From: Ferdinandcohnia sp036962685
GTDB lineage: Bacteria > Bacillota > Bacilli > Bacillales > Bacillaceae_L
Assembly (NCBI RefSeq): GCF_036962685.1
Contig: NZ_JBALOP010000015.1
Location: forward strand, 1 to 64,000
Direction: 5' to 3'
DNA length: 64,000 bases
The position numbers and the translations under genes are program-made. Each line of letters opens with the position of its first letter. Within the stretch, counting starts at the first letter, position 1. A model generated the notes under the pieces. The model did not search any database, had not been told where the DNA came from, and saw only the letters and a list, made by a program, of their open reading frames with translations. This document shows, piece after piece, positions 25,502-34,282 of this stretch.

Positions 25502-25975
25502 ATGGGGGAAGCTATAACAAATTTGATTAGTGAAGTACAACAGCAGGAAGCGGAGTTACTTTTTAATTCTTTTACAAGTGACGATGCTATGGAAATTGGA
25601 ACTCGCCTTTACCAAAAGGCGAAGCTGGACAATTTAAAAATAGCGATTAGTATTTCTGTAAACAGACGGCAGCTTTTCCACTGTTCATTAGCCGGGGCAA
25701 CTCCTGATAATGATAACTGGCTAAGAAAAAAAGAAAATGTTGTCTACCACTTTTTTAAAAGTTCGTATCAAATGGCCCTTTTAATGGAAGTAAGGGAACA
25801 AGACTTATGTCAGAGATTTGGATTAAGTTCTCACGACTATGTTGCATCTGGCGGGTCATTTCCTATTACTTTAAAATCAACGGGTGTCATTGGTGCGATA
25901 TCAGTATCAGGGCTACCACATGAAGAGGATCATGCAATGGTTGTCAACGTCATTCAAGAATATTTGCAAAAGTGA
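25502..25975 (+). CDS. UPF0303 / heme-degrading-domain-like protein (HbpS/GlcG fold)
   Basis: 157 residues, the usual length of UPF0303 proteins. Diagnostic blocks are ISISVNRRQLFHCSLAGATPDNDNWLRKKEN (split here over about residues 49-79), YVASGGSFPI and GVIGAISVSGLPHEEDHAMV. Members adopt the profilin-like GlcG/HbpS fold and some bind heme or small ligands; function here is not known. RBS AGGGGGT, with ATG at 25502. A cre-like site precedes it and a shared hairpin terminator follows. Confidence 0.82.
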   Translation: MGEAITNLISEVQQQEAELLFNSFTSDDAMEIGTRLYQKAKLDNLKIAISISVNRRQLFHCSLAGATPDNDNWLRKKENVVYHFFKSSYQMALLMEVREQDLCQRFGLSSHDYVASGGSFPITLKSTGVIGAISVSGLPHEEDHAMVVNVIQEYLQK

Positions 25976-26040
25976 AGAAGGTCCATTTCGGGTTTTAGTC
26001 CATGGCAAAAACCCAGAATTCGTAAAAAAATTTTAACGAA

Positions 26041-26078
26041 AAAGAGGACCATCACCAACTGGGAAGTCCTCTTTTTCA
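26041..26078. terminator. Bidirectional terminator between convergent genes
   Basis: AAAGAGGAC pairs with GTCCTCTTT, with A and T tracts outside the stem on each side. Confidence 0.75.
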
Positions 26079-26082
26079 TATA

Positions 26083-26610
26083 TTATAGCTTTTTAAAGTC
26101 TAATCTTTCTATGACTTCATATCCATTTCCCCAACCTTTAGGTTTAATCACAATACCAGTCATATAATCTATATCGCCAAGTTCTACATCCTTTGGAAAA
26201 CTATGTCCAATGATTACTCTGTTTTGCCCTGGTAAGGGTGGAAGCTCTACCAGTTGCCTAAAATCATCTAATATTGCATTTTTTTCATCAATAGTAAGGG
26301 TCGGACTTTTACTTAAATCAAGAATTTTGGCTAATGAATAATCAACACGGATTGGGTTATTGGGAAATGCTAATTTTGCGGTATCAAGTGCTCTACAATA
26401 AGGACTTGAAATAATGAACGGCTCGACAGGTATTCCTTTCTCTCTAAAAACATGACCAATCAACATAGCTTGTTTTTTACCTGTCTCATTTAAATTCCTC
26501 TGCGTCCCACAATTATTAAAGTTCAAATTCGGTTGATCTTCTCCAACTGTTGCTTCACCATGTCTAAAATAGATGATATACCCACCATTGTAAAGCTTCT
26601 CAAAAGTCAC
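26083..26610 (-). CDS. Histidine phosphatase family protein
   Basis: 175 residues, phosphoglycerate-mutase-like fold. The phosphohistidine motif is FRHGEA near residue 17, ISSPYCRALDTA supplies the second arginine, and the distal His is in IIGHSFP. The N-terminal half is conserved better than the C-terminal half. Substrate unknown. GTG start after AAAGGAGG. It converges with the UPF0303 gene. Confidence 0.82.
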   Translation of the reverse strand: MTFEKLYNGGYIIYFRHGEATVGEDQPNLNFNNCGTQRNLNETGKKQAMLIGHVFREKGIPVEPFIISSPYCRALDTAKLAFPNNPIRVDYSLAKILDLSKSPTLTIDEKNAILDDFRQLVELPPLPGQNRVIIGHSFPKDVELGDIDYMTGIVIKPKGWGNGYEVIERLDFKKL

Positions 26611-26772
26611 GTTACGCCTCCTTTTACCCTTTTTATCTATATTTATGTCGACAATGACCCTTTATTTCACAAACCTTCCCCAATGCGTAAACATAAAAAA
26701 GGACCGCGAATCATCTAGGAAGATAGTCACTTGGGCTTTTTTTCCTATTTTATTTAAAGACTCTATATAGAC

Positions 26773-26801
26773 TTGTCACAATATTTAAAATACTCTACGA
26801 T
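26773..26801 (+). promoter_or_regulatory. SigA-type promoter of the sugar-utilisation genes
   Basis: TTGTCA (26773-26778), 17-base spacer, TACGAT (26796-26801), about 130 bases before the sugar-binding protein gene. Confidence 0.5.
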
Positions 26802-26818
26802 ATGAATGCGGTTTATTT

Positions 26819-26832
26819 TGATAGCGTTTCCA
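26819..26832 (+). promoter_or_regulatory. cre-like site (CcpA) downstream of the promoter
   Basis: TGATAGCGTTTCCA matches the cre consensus with two deviations and sits just downstream of the -10 box, the usual position for catabolite repression of sugar operons. Confidence 0.4.
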
Positions 26833-26928
26833 ATCCGATAGAAAAAGGAGGGTCAAAAATACAAGTTTATTAGATTTTTCGTTTGAACAGATTTTTATTT
26901 TTAAAAGTACCCTAAGGAGGTATTCAAA

Positions 26929-28206
26929 TTGAAAAAGAAAAGCTTATTGTTTTTAGTGCTCTTATTTACTTTTGGATTGATACTAGCCGCATGTAATGCC
27001 GATAAAGGTTCAACACCGCCAGAAGGCAATAATGATGATCCTGCTACAGCTGAGGGTATTTCTGGTGAGATAACGGTTTGGGCACACCCATATACGGGTG
27101 GTGCGGAAGCGGAAACTGAGATGTGGGACAAAATGATTGCTTCTTTTGAAGACCAATATGATGTAAAAGTAAATTTTGAAACCATACCATGGCCAAATCG
27201 TGATCAGAAAATACTTACCGCGCTTGCTTCTAACACAGGTCCAGATATTTTTTATGTCATTCCAGACCAAATGCCACAATATGCTGATGTGGGTATGTTA
27301 GTAGAACTTGATCCCTATTTAAAAGACAATGATATGGATGATTTTGTAGAAACAGCATTGATGGCGACCCAGTGGAAAGGTAAAACTTACGGCCTACCCA
27401 TCTTACAGGAAGCAACAACATTTTTTTATAATGTCGATGTTATTAAGGCAATAGGTGAAGATCCAAATAATCTTCCGAAAACATGGGATGAATTTAAAGA
27501 ATGGGCTGAAAAAGCGAATGCGAATGGATATTATGCCATGAGTTATCCAGGCGGTGGATCCATGAACCACACATTATATCCTTGGCTTTGGCAGGCAGGC
27601 GGAAACGTGGTAAACGAAGACAATGAAGTATTGATCAATAGTCCAGAAGGTTTGGAAGCCTTTGAATGGATTAATGACATGTATCAAAAAGGCTGGATTC
27701 CGGAGGATTCAATAACGGCTACAGATCATAACGGATTATGGTTAGGCGGAAAAATATTAGCTGTAATGGGATCGGCCGATTTAATCTCTGTTTTACAAGA
27801 TGAGGGCGATTTTGATTTCGTTATTTCGCCACCACTAAAAAATAAGGAACAATACGCTTATGGGACGACAGGAATGTTTGTTGTTGCTTCTAATAGTGAT
27901 AATCCAGATGCAGCAGCTGAGTTTTTAAAAACAATTACAAATGCAGATAATCAAAGAACATTTAATTCTTTAACAAACTTTATACCTACAAGGGAATCGG
28001 CTAAAGATATTTTTGCTGAAGGTGAACCTTTAAGTTATATTGCAGCGAACACACAATACGCACTACCTGGGGTAATCCATCCAAAAGGTCGAGCAATCAT
28101 GCCATTAATTCAAGCAGAATTACAAGCCATGATGGCAGGAGATAAAACCCCACAGGAAGCACTTGATGCTGCAGAGAAAGCAATTGAAGCTGAAATGGCA
28201 AAGTAA
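26929..28206 (+). CDS. Sugar ABC transporter substrate-binding lipoprotein (CUT1, MelE/MsmE-like)
   Basis: 425 residues. Signal peptide with lipobox LILAAC (Cys22), then a family 1 extracellular solute-binding fold: GEITVWAHPYTGG, NTGPDIFYVIPDQMPQYAD, and ATQWKGKTYGLPILQE. TTG start with AAGGAGG 9 bases upstream. It would capture an oligosaccharide, probably a galactoside because melA follows 68 bases downstream. The two CUT1 permease genes that normally accompany such a protein are absent from the window, so it must borrow permeases encoded elsewhere. A cre-like site lies in its leader. Confidence 0.9.
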   Translation: MKKKSLLFLVLLFTFGLILAACNADKGSTPPEGNNDDPATAEGISGEITVWAHPYTGGAEAETEMWDKMIASFEDQYDVKVNFETIPWPNRDQKILTALASNTGPDIFYVIPDQMPQYADVGMLVELDPYLKDNDMDDFVETALMATQWKGKTYGLPILQEATTFFYNVDVIKAIGEDPNNLPKTWDEFKEWAEKANANGYYAMSYPGGGSMNHTLYPWLWQAGGNVVNEDNEVLINSPEGLEAFEWINDMYQKGWIPEDSITATDHNGLWLGGKILAVMGSADLISVLQDEGDFDFVISPPLKNKEQYAYGTTGMFVVASNSDNPDAAAEFLKTITNADNQRTFNSLTNFIPTRESAKDIFAEGEPLSYIAANTQYALPGVIHPKGRAIMPLIQAELQAMMAGDKTPQEALDAAEKAIEAEMAK

Positions 28207-28274
28207 CAGAGCTCGATATCTAACTAAAACAAAAGAACCCAGGAAATTCGCGTAAATAAGGTGGGAAAACATTA

Positions 28275-29576
28275 ATGTCAAAAATAACCATCATTGGAGC
28301 AGGAAGTACAGCTTTTGCTAAAAACCTACTTGGGGATTGCATGACTGTAGAAGCACTTCAAGATTTTGAATTTGCATTATTTGATATCAACCATGAAAGA
28401 TTAAAAGAATCGGAAGCCATGTTGATGAATTTAAAGAAAAGTCTTAAGTCAACTGTGAAAATTGCTTCCTATACAGACCGTAAACAAGCCTTAAAAAATT
28501 CGAAATATGTCATCAACACGATTCATGTAGGTGGATATAATCCGGGTACAATCACTGACTTTGAGGTACCTAAAAAATATAACCTACGTCAAACCATTGC
28601 CGATACAGTTGGAATCGGCGGCATTTTTCGAAGCTTACGGACGATTCCGGTTCTCATGGATATTGCCAAAGATATGGAAGAGGTTTGTCCAGATGCTTGG
28701 CTTTTAAATTATACAAACCCAATGGCCGTTTTGACCGGTACGATGTTACGGTATACCAATATTAAAACAGTCGGGTTATGCCACAGTGTCCAGGTCTGTG
28801 CTGATAGACTACTAAAGTCTTTGGATATGCCAAACAATAAAGTACAGTGGAAGATTGCAGGTATTAATCATATGGCATGGCTATTAGAAATTACCCGTGA
28901 CGGAAAAGACTTGTACCCAGAAATCAAGCAAAGAGCAAAGGTAAAGCAAAACACGAAACATGATGATATGGTTCGTTTCGAATTAATGAAACACTTTGGT
29001 TATTATGTCACTGAGTCCTCTGAGCATAATGCCGAATATCACCCGTACTTTATTAAAAGCAAATATCCGGAGTTAATTGACCGTTTGAATATTCCATTGG
29101 ATGAATATCCAAGGAGATGTGTCAATCAAATTGAAGGCTGGAAAAATATGCGTGAGGTTTTGGTAAATAACGAAAATCTCACGCATGAACGTACACATGA
29201 ATATGGTTCACACATTATTGAGGCAATGGAAACAGATGTACCTTTTAAATTTGGGGGTAATGTCTTAAACACAGGTGGTTTGATTCGCAATCTACCAGAA
29301 AAAGCTTGTGTGGAAGTTCCTTGTGTTGTTGACCGAAGCGGAGTTGCTCCTACCTATGTTGGCGAGCTCCCAGAACAATTAGCGGCTTTAAATCGAACAA
29401 ATATTAATACACAATTACTTACAATCGAAGCTGCCATGACGAGGAAAAAAGAATATATATATCAGGCTGCTATGCTAGACCCACATACAGCTGCAGAACT
29501 GTCTTTAGATGATATTGTTTCGTTATGTGATGACCTCATAGAAGCACATGGGGATTGGCTACCTAAATTTAATTAA
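28275..29576 (+). CDS. melA: Alpha-galactosidase, GH4 family
   Basis: 433 residues, NAD- and Mn-dependent family 4 glycosidase acting inside the cell on imported melibiose-like sugars. The Rossmann motif is TIIGAGSTAFAKN; VGLCHSVQVC carries the metal-binding Cys and His, and GINHMAWLLEI the second histidine. The sequence follows B. subtilis MelA closely in my recollection (for example the EYGSHIIEAMET and AALNRTNINTQLL blocks). ATG with GGTGGG upstream. A close alternative within GH4 is an alpha-galacturonidase (LplD), which the CHSVQ block makes less likely. Confidence 0.9.
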   Translation: MSKITIIGAGSTAFAKNLLGDCMTVEALQDFEFALFDINHERLKESEAMLMNLKKSLKSTVKIASYTDRKQALKNSKYVINTIHVGGYNPGTITDFEVPKKYNLRQTIADTVGIGGIFRSLRTIPVLMDIAKDMEEVCPDAWLLNYTNPMAVLTGTMLRYTNIKTVGLCHSVQVCADRLLKSLDMPNNKVQWKIAGINHMAWLLEITRDGKDLYPEIKQRAKVKQNTKHDDMVRFELMKHFGYYVTESSEHNAEYHPYFIKSKYPELIDRLNIPLDEYPRRCVNQIEGWKNMREVLVNNENLTHERTHEYGSHIIEAMETDVPFKFGGNVLNTGGLIRNLPEKACVEVPCVVDRSGVAPTYVGELPEQLAALNRTNINTQLLTIEAAMTRKKEYIYQAAMLDPHTAAELSLDDIVSLCDDLIEAHGDWLPKFN

Positions 29577-29678
29577 TTGTCTATCATTTGTCCGCGACCT
29601 CTTAGTTCTATGTAGTACATACATTCGTCCTATTAGATCGCGGCATTTAAAAATTCAATAAATAAGGAGATTAAAAAC

Positions 29679-32600
29679 TTGAAGCGAATATTCTTTATTC
29701 TAATATCACTTGTCTTGCTTTCGCCAATGTTTATCACAACACAACCTATTAAAACCCATGCTGAAACAAACGGGACACAAGGATCTGTAAAAAAATTAGG
29801 TGTACCACATTACACCATCGGAATTTTCTCGAGTGCTTATGGAGAAGGCCCAAATGGAACACAGGCCACTTTTGTTGCTTCTTCTGGAGTATTTAACGTG
29901 ATCAATACAGTTACTGGTGAAAGAATTTCGAGTCACCCATTAAACAATACAAGCTCGATTTGGGGAGTAACCGTAGATCCTTCAGGCTTGGTGTATCTCG
30001 CTGATACAACTAACCTCTTCCGTTATGACCCGCAAACAGATGAACTTGAGGATCTTGGACGCGCAACAGCAACAGAATCAGCAACTTGGGGCATCACCTC
30101 TGATGAAAATGGCCGTATTTATGGCGGAACGTACCCAAATGGGAAGGTATTTATGTATGATCCTGAAGACAATACCTTCACTGATTTCGGCCCAATGGCT
30201 GAAGGTTCAGGCTATGCAAGAGATGTTCAAGTGTATAATGGTAAACTTTATGTTGGTCTCGGAATTGAGCAGCACCTAATCGAATATGACCCGACCACTG
30301 GAGAAAAAACTGAAATCCTTCTACCAGAGGAGAACCAAGATGAAGGTACCCCTTATGACGTAGATATCCGTGGTGATTATTTATTTACCCGGGTAGAAAA
30401 ATCTAGTTCTCTATTAGTTTATGACCTCGTCAATAAAACGTGGGTTGATGAAATCAAGCAAGTAAAGGGTAGCATGGTCTCCCCTCTCGATGCAGATAAT
30501 AAAGTCTATTTTCACAAAGGAAATACAATCCATTCCTATGATTTAGACACACTTGAATTATCAGCGACAGAGCTTAATGACACATGGAGCAGCAAAGGGT
30601 TTGGCTGGATTGAACTCGATGAACCAGGCTTTGAAGGGTTGAATTTAACAAGCTTACGTTTTAATGGAACCTATTGGATTTATAATCCAACAACGGGTCA
30701 ATCAAAAGAAATGACAGCGCAAATTGAAGGACAACCGATTTCCATTCAATCAATTGCCTTAGGTCCGGACGGAAATATCTATTCCAGTGGCTACCATTCT
30801 GGTGGATTCGCCTACTATTCTACAACAGAGGATAAAATTACAAGTTTCACTGGATTTGGACAAGGGGAAGGTATTATCGCAACAGAGAATTATTTATATT
30901 TAGGTGTCTATCCTGGCGCCAATATTTATCAATATGACCCTACCCTTCCTTATCAACATGACCCTACTGTTTCTGAAAAACAAACCAATCCAAAGGTTCT
31001 TTTTTCATTAAAAGGGTTGGAACAGGATCGCCCATTTGCTTGGGCAGAAGGTGATGGCCTAGTTTTTGTAGGTACTGTTCCTGATTATGGTGTATTAGGT
31101 GGAACACTTTCCATAATAAATGAAGCTACAGGTGAACATGAATCCTTTAGAAATGTGGTTCAAGATCAGAGTATTATCTCTCTCCAATACAAGGATGGAT
31201 TAATCTACGGTGGTACCAGCGTGTACGGTGGTTTAGATAGTACTCCGACCGCTGATGATGCAAAGCTATTTATTTTTGATCCAGAAACAAAAGAAAAAGT
31301 ATACGAAGGTACTCCGATCCCAGGAGAAAGAGGAATTGGTGCACTTGAGTTTGATGACGAAGGTTATTTATGGGGAATGACCCGCGGTAAAATCTTTAAA
31401 TTTGATCCCGAAACTCGTGAGGTGCTTCAGTCCAAGGAGTTATTTAGCTATAGCTGGGATGGAATCAGCCACTACTGGAAAGGTGCATTCCTAGATTATG
31501 ATGAGGATGGCAACTTCTATGGAACATCTTTAGGTCGATTATTTAAATTTAATCCAGATAGCTGGGAAGTCGATATCCTAGATGACAATGCTTCCCTATA
31601 CGCAAAAGATGAAGAAGGAAATATTTACTTTAGCCGTGGTGCAGAATTATTTACTTATGTTCGTGATAGTGAAGGTAGCACACTACCAGAAACGACTCAA
31701 GTGAATGTAAAAGTAAATAATCATAGTTTTGAAGAATCATTGGTGGACGGAAAAATACCTGGTTGGGGGTACACATGGGATGCTGAAGATGCAACCTTCA
31801 CAGTGACAGACGAACGCAGTTTTAGTGGCAAACGAAGCCTGTTATTAAATGATACTAGCCAAACAGGATCTGTCGCCGTAATATCCGACCCAATTCAAGT
31901 GATACCTAATCAAAATTATACAGCGAAAACCCAGGTCTATTTTGAAGACGGCGATTCTGCTACCTTCATTCTCCGTTTCTTTGATGCAAACGGAAACCAA
32001 TTAGAAGATGCACCTGCCTATATTTCTAGTAACAAAGGTAGTTGGCAAGAAGTGACTGTCAGTAAAAAAGCACCGAAAAATGCTGCGACAGCACGAATCT
32101 ATGCGAATGTCACAAAAATTGGAAAAGCAACTGCTTATTATGATGACATCGAGTTAATTTATGAGGCGTATGACACCGCACCAGAAATAGTAAATGCAGA
32201 TAATGGCACATTATATACTGCCGAATCAAATCCGACAATTACCATTAAAGGTGATAAAGGTACTACCATTTATGTATATAATGGGAATGAGGTTCTTACA
32301 ACAGTACAAGCTTCAGGAGAAGAACAAGCCATACAGCTCAATGGAATAACGGAGGGTGAACACGAGCTAACCTTCAGATCCTTCTATGAAAATGGCATAG
32401 TGAGCCGAGATGGAGAGCTTTTATTGGTTGTTGATCAAACTGCTCCAGAAGCTCCAAACATTGTAGACCCAGTAAAACCATTGTCTACAAACAATAGTAC
32501 ACCTGAAATAACGATTGAGACTGAGCCAGGCGCAACAGTGTTCATTGTCGATAATGATGAAAATGTTGGTGTTGGTGAAGCGAATGAGAGTGGGATTGCT

Positions 32601-32723
32601 GTGATCAAAACACAATCACTTTCACAGGGAATTCATAAGATGAAAGCTTACGTGGTTGATAAAGCTGGAAATGAAAGTAACCTAGTTGCAGTTCCACACA
32701 TTATTATTAACAATGGTAAATAA
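29679..32723 (+). CDS. Secreted beta-propeller protein with carbohydrate-binding and Ig-like domains
   Basis: 1014 residues with a signal peptide cut near THAET (residue about 30). Residues about 45-670 contain some eleven blade-like repeats of the form 'DxxGxxY...LFRYDPxT' (for example RIYGGTYPNGKVFMYDPEDN, LWGMTRGKIFKFDPETRE). Residues about 680-830 form a CBM4/9-like jelly roll (NHSFEESLVDGKIPGW ... AYYDDIELIYE). Two Ig-like modules follow to residue 1014 (TAPEAPNIVDPVKP). TTG start with AAGGAG. It follows melA by 102 bases and is probably cotranscribed, so an extracellular role on galactose-containing polysaccharide is inferred. No catalytic domain is recognised. Confidence 0.8.
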   Translation: MKRIFFILISLVLLSPMFITTQPIKTHAETNGTQGSVKKLGVPHYTIGIFSSAYGEGPNGTQATFVASSGVFNVINTVTGERISSHPLNNTSSIWGVTVDPSGLVYLADTTNLFRYDPQTDELEDLGRATATESATWGITSDENGRIYGGTYPNGKVFMYDPEDNTFTDFGPMAEGSGYARDVQVYNGKLYVGLGIEQHLIEYDPTTGEKTEILLPEENQDEGTPYDVDIRGDYLFTRVEKSSSLLVYDLVNKTWVDEIKQVKGSMVSPLDADNKVYFHKGNTIHSYDLDTLELSATELNDTWSSKGFGWIELDEPGFEGLNLTSLRFNGTYWIYNPTTGQSKEMTAQIEGQPISIQSIALGPDGNIYSSGYHSGGFAYYSTTEDKITSFTGFGQGEGIIATENYLYLGVYPGANIYQYDPTLPYQHDPTVSEKQTNPKVLFSLKGLEQDRPFAWAEGDGLVFVGTVPDYGVLGGTLSIINEATGEHESFRNVVQDQSIISLQYKDGLIYGGTSVYGGLDSTPTADDAKLFIFDPETKEKVYEGTPIPGERGIGALEFDDEGYLWGMTRGKIFKFDPETREVLQSKELFSYSWDGISHYWKGAFLDYDEDGNFYGTSLGRLFKFNPDSWEVDILDDNASLYAKDEEGNIYFSRGAELFTYVRDSEGSTLPETTQVNVKVNNHSFEESLVDGKIPGWGYTWDAEDATFTVTDERSFSGKRSLLLNDTSQTGSVAVISDPIQVIPNQNYTAKTQVYFEDGDSATFILRFFDANGNQLEDAPAYISSNKGSWQEVTVSKKAPKNAATARIYANVTKIGKATAYYDDIELIYEAYDTAPEIVNADNGTLYTAESNPTITIKGDKGTTIYVYNGNEVLTTVQASGEEQAIQLNGITEGEHELTFRSFYENGIVSRDGELLLVVDQTAPEAPNIVDPVKPLSTNNSTPEITIETEPGATVFIVDNDENVGVGEANESGIAVIKTQSLSQGIHKMKAYVVDKAGNESNLVAVPHIIINNGK

Positions 32724-32749
32724 ACCAAATTAATAGAATATACATGCAT

Positions 32750-32791
32750 GGGGCTGTCCCTTAAGTTATTGTTCTGACTTAGGACAGCCCC
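32750..32791 (+). terminator. Terminator of the melA gene cluster
   Basis: GGGGCTGTCC pairs perfectly with GGACAGCCCC. The same GGGGCTGTCC start occurs at 2217. Confidence 0.65.
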
Positions 32792-32904
32792 TTAATTGTC
32801 TTGTACAAACAAGAAGAATGCTAACAAATCAATTTCCTATATGAACCATTTTAATTTGTAGAAATGCCCATACCAGTCCCGCCTGTTTTTATCGAAAAGT
32901 TTTA

Positions 32905-33255
32905 CTAAGTAAAAAATTTAATGAAGCCAACCATACCTATGCTAAAAACGCCAATAGCTAGAAAGAAAATTGAAAAGGCGGTAAATGTTTCTTTACTTTG
33001 CAGCTTTTTGTATTCGTTATAAGTGATTTCCTTCTTAGCAAACCTTAATCCGTTCAGATTTGGCTCAACCGGATAAAGTGCCCCATCGTTATCTTGCAAG
33101 ATAACTTGTGTAATTAAATCCAGTCCTTCTCCTTCAGATCCCATATTATTATTTTTCGATTTTTCAAACCTTACAAATGTATATAATGAACTTTCCCGAA
33201 TTTTTTCACTCAATTCATATGCTTGCAGTTCTACAAAATGATTAGATACACACAA
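32905..33255 (-). CDS. Hypothetical protein with C-terminal membrane anchor
   Basis: About 116 residues. The polar N-terminal 90 residues precede one hydrophobic segment near the C-terminus (FTAFSIFFLAIGVFSIGMVG). I do not recognise the family. The likely start is TTG at 33255, which has GGAG at 8 bases; a GTG at 33264 is too close to the same RBS. It stands alone between two terminators. Confidence 0.5.
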   Translation of the reverse strand: MCVSNHFVELQAYELSEKIRESSLYTFVRFEKSKNNNMGSEGEGLDLITQVILQDNDGALYPVEPNLNGLRFAKKEITYNEYKKLQSKETFTAFSIFFLAIGVFSIGMVGFIKFFT

Positions 33256-33492
33256 GATACTCACTCCATTGTCTTTAGACGTAAATCAGCTTTTAGGATT
33301 TTCGAATAAAATTAGTCCTTCTGTCATTATAATATTACATTGCACCCCTATTTGATACCAATTGTTATTTCTCCAAATGGCAAATGATTTTAAATAAAAA
33401 CTATGCAGAAACAGTGGATTTTCACAGAACTGTTCTAGACTATAACTTATTTTGTAAAAAGTGAATGAAGTGAAATGCCTTAAAAACAACAA

Positions 33493-33524
33493 AAATCCAG
33501 TGGTATTCAGTGTCCACTGGATTT
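33493..33524 (-). terminator. Terminator after the ydhK region
   Basis: AAATCCAGTGG pairs perfectly with CCACTGGATTT around a 10-base loop; T run on the minus strand. Confidence 0.75.
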
Positions 33525-33623
33525 ATTATTTCCTATAAAAACTCATGTCCAATAAGTTAATGTATCTACTACTCCTAGAACAATCATAATCCAGCCAGCT
33601 GTCTTTTGGTTTAATTGTATAAT

Positions 33624-34244
33624 TTATTTCACAGGTGAAAGTTCATCTTCCGTGACCCACTTATGATTTTTTATCTTTTCACCCGTTTTTGTATCAGTGA
33701 AATCCACCATATAGACTGTCGTTTGTTTCGCTGTATCTATCGTTGCAGTGGCACCTTTCATTCCTTCCATATGATCAGCATTTAATACGACTTCATCACC
33801 TGGTTTATATGGTTCAACACCCGCATTTTCAATCTCTTCGTGAACCACCCATTTATGATTCTTTACCGGTTCACCACCAGTAGTTGGAGTATAGGTATCC
33901 GAATAGACGGTTGTATTAAAAGCTCCCGTAACTGTTGCTTCGGCACCATTCATCCCTGGCATATGATTTGCATGCATAATCACTTTACTCCCAACTGGAT
34001 AAGTTGGATTGTCTGCATCTACCAAACCTTCTGGAACCTCTTCTGAACCTGAATGATTCATGTCTGAATGATTTATTCCATCCATAGAATCAGATTCTTC
34101 TTCATTTTTATCCATATTTTCATGAGTGTCTGATTGATTGTCAGCATTTTCATTTGGGGATGCTTTGTCATTGGCAGCACAAGCTACTAAAAGAAAAACC
34201 GACAATAATAGAGCTAATCCAAGTTTTACCTTTTTATTTTTCAC
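33624..34244 (-). CDS. ydhK: YdhK family lipoprotein (two DUF1541 domains)
   Basis: About 206 residues. Lipoprotein signal with lipobox LLVAC, then an acidic Asp/Glu/His/Met-rich stretch (residues about 30-70). Two tandem DUF1541 domains follow, each starting with a 'GxxVxxxAxHMxGMxGAxAT' pattern and ending in KNHKWV. The Met/His-rich linker suggests metal (copper) contact, but function is unproven. GTG at 34244 is preferred over ATG at 34253 because AAAGG is 8-9 bases from the GTG and touches the ATG. Confidence 0.85.
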   Translation of the reverse strand: MKNKKVKLGLALLLSVFLLVACAANDKASPNENADNQSDTHENMDKNEEESDSMDGINHSDMNHSGSEEVPEGLVDADNPTYPVGSKVIMHANHMPGMNGAEATVTGAFNTTVYSDTYTPTTGGEPVKNHKWVVHEEIENAGVEPYKPGDEVVLNADHMEGMKGATATIDTAKQTTVYMVDFTDTKTGEKIKNHKWVTEDELSPVK

Positions 34245-34282
34245 TATTATCATCCTTTATTAATGCAAGATTATATCTCGCA

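Noticed and set aside
26695..26742. Possible terminator in the leader of the sugar-binding protein gene
   Set aside because: The stem is imperfect and broken by many mismatches; only the A and T tracts resemble a terminator.
33286..33492. 68-codon open frame on the minus strand
   Set aside because: No RBS and Phe/Leu/Tyr-rich composition typical of AT-rich intergenic DNA.
33540..33620. Coding-like tail in frame after the ydhK stop (QKTAGWIMIVLGVVDTLTYW)
   Set aside because: It has no start codon or RBS of its own. It may be a remnant of a small membrane protein, but evidence is too thin to list as a gene.
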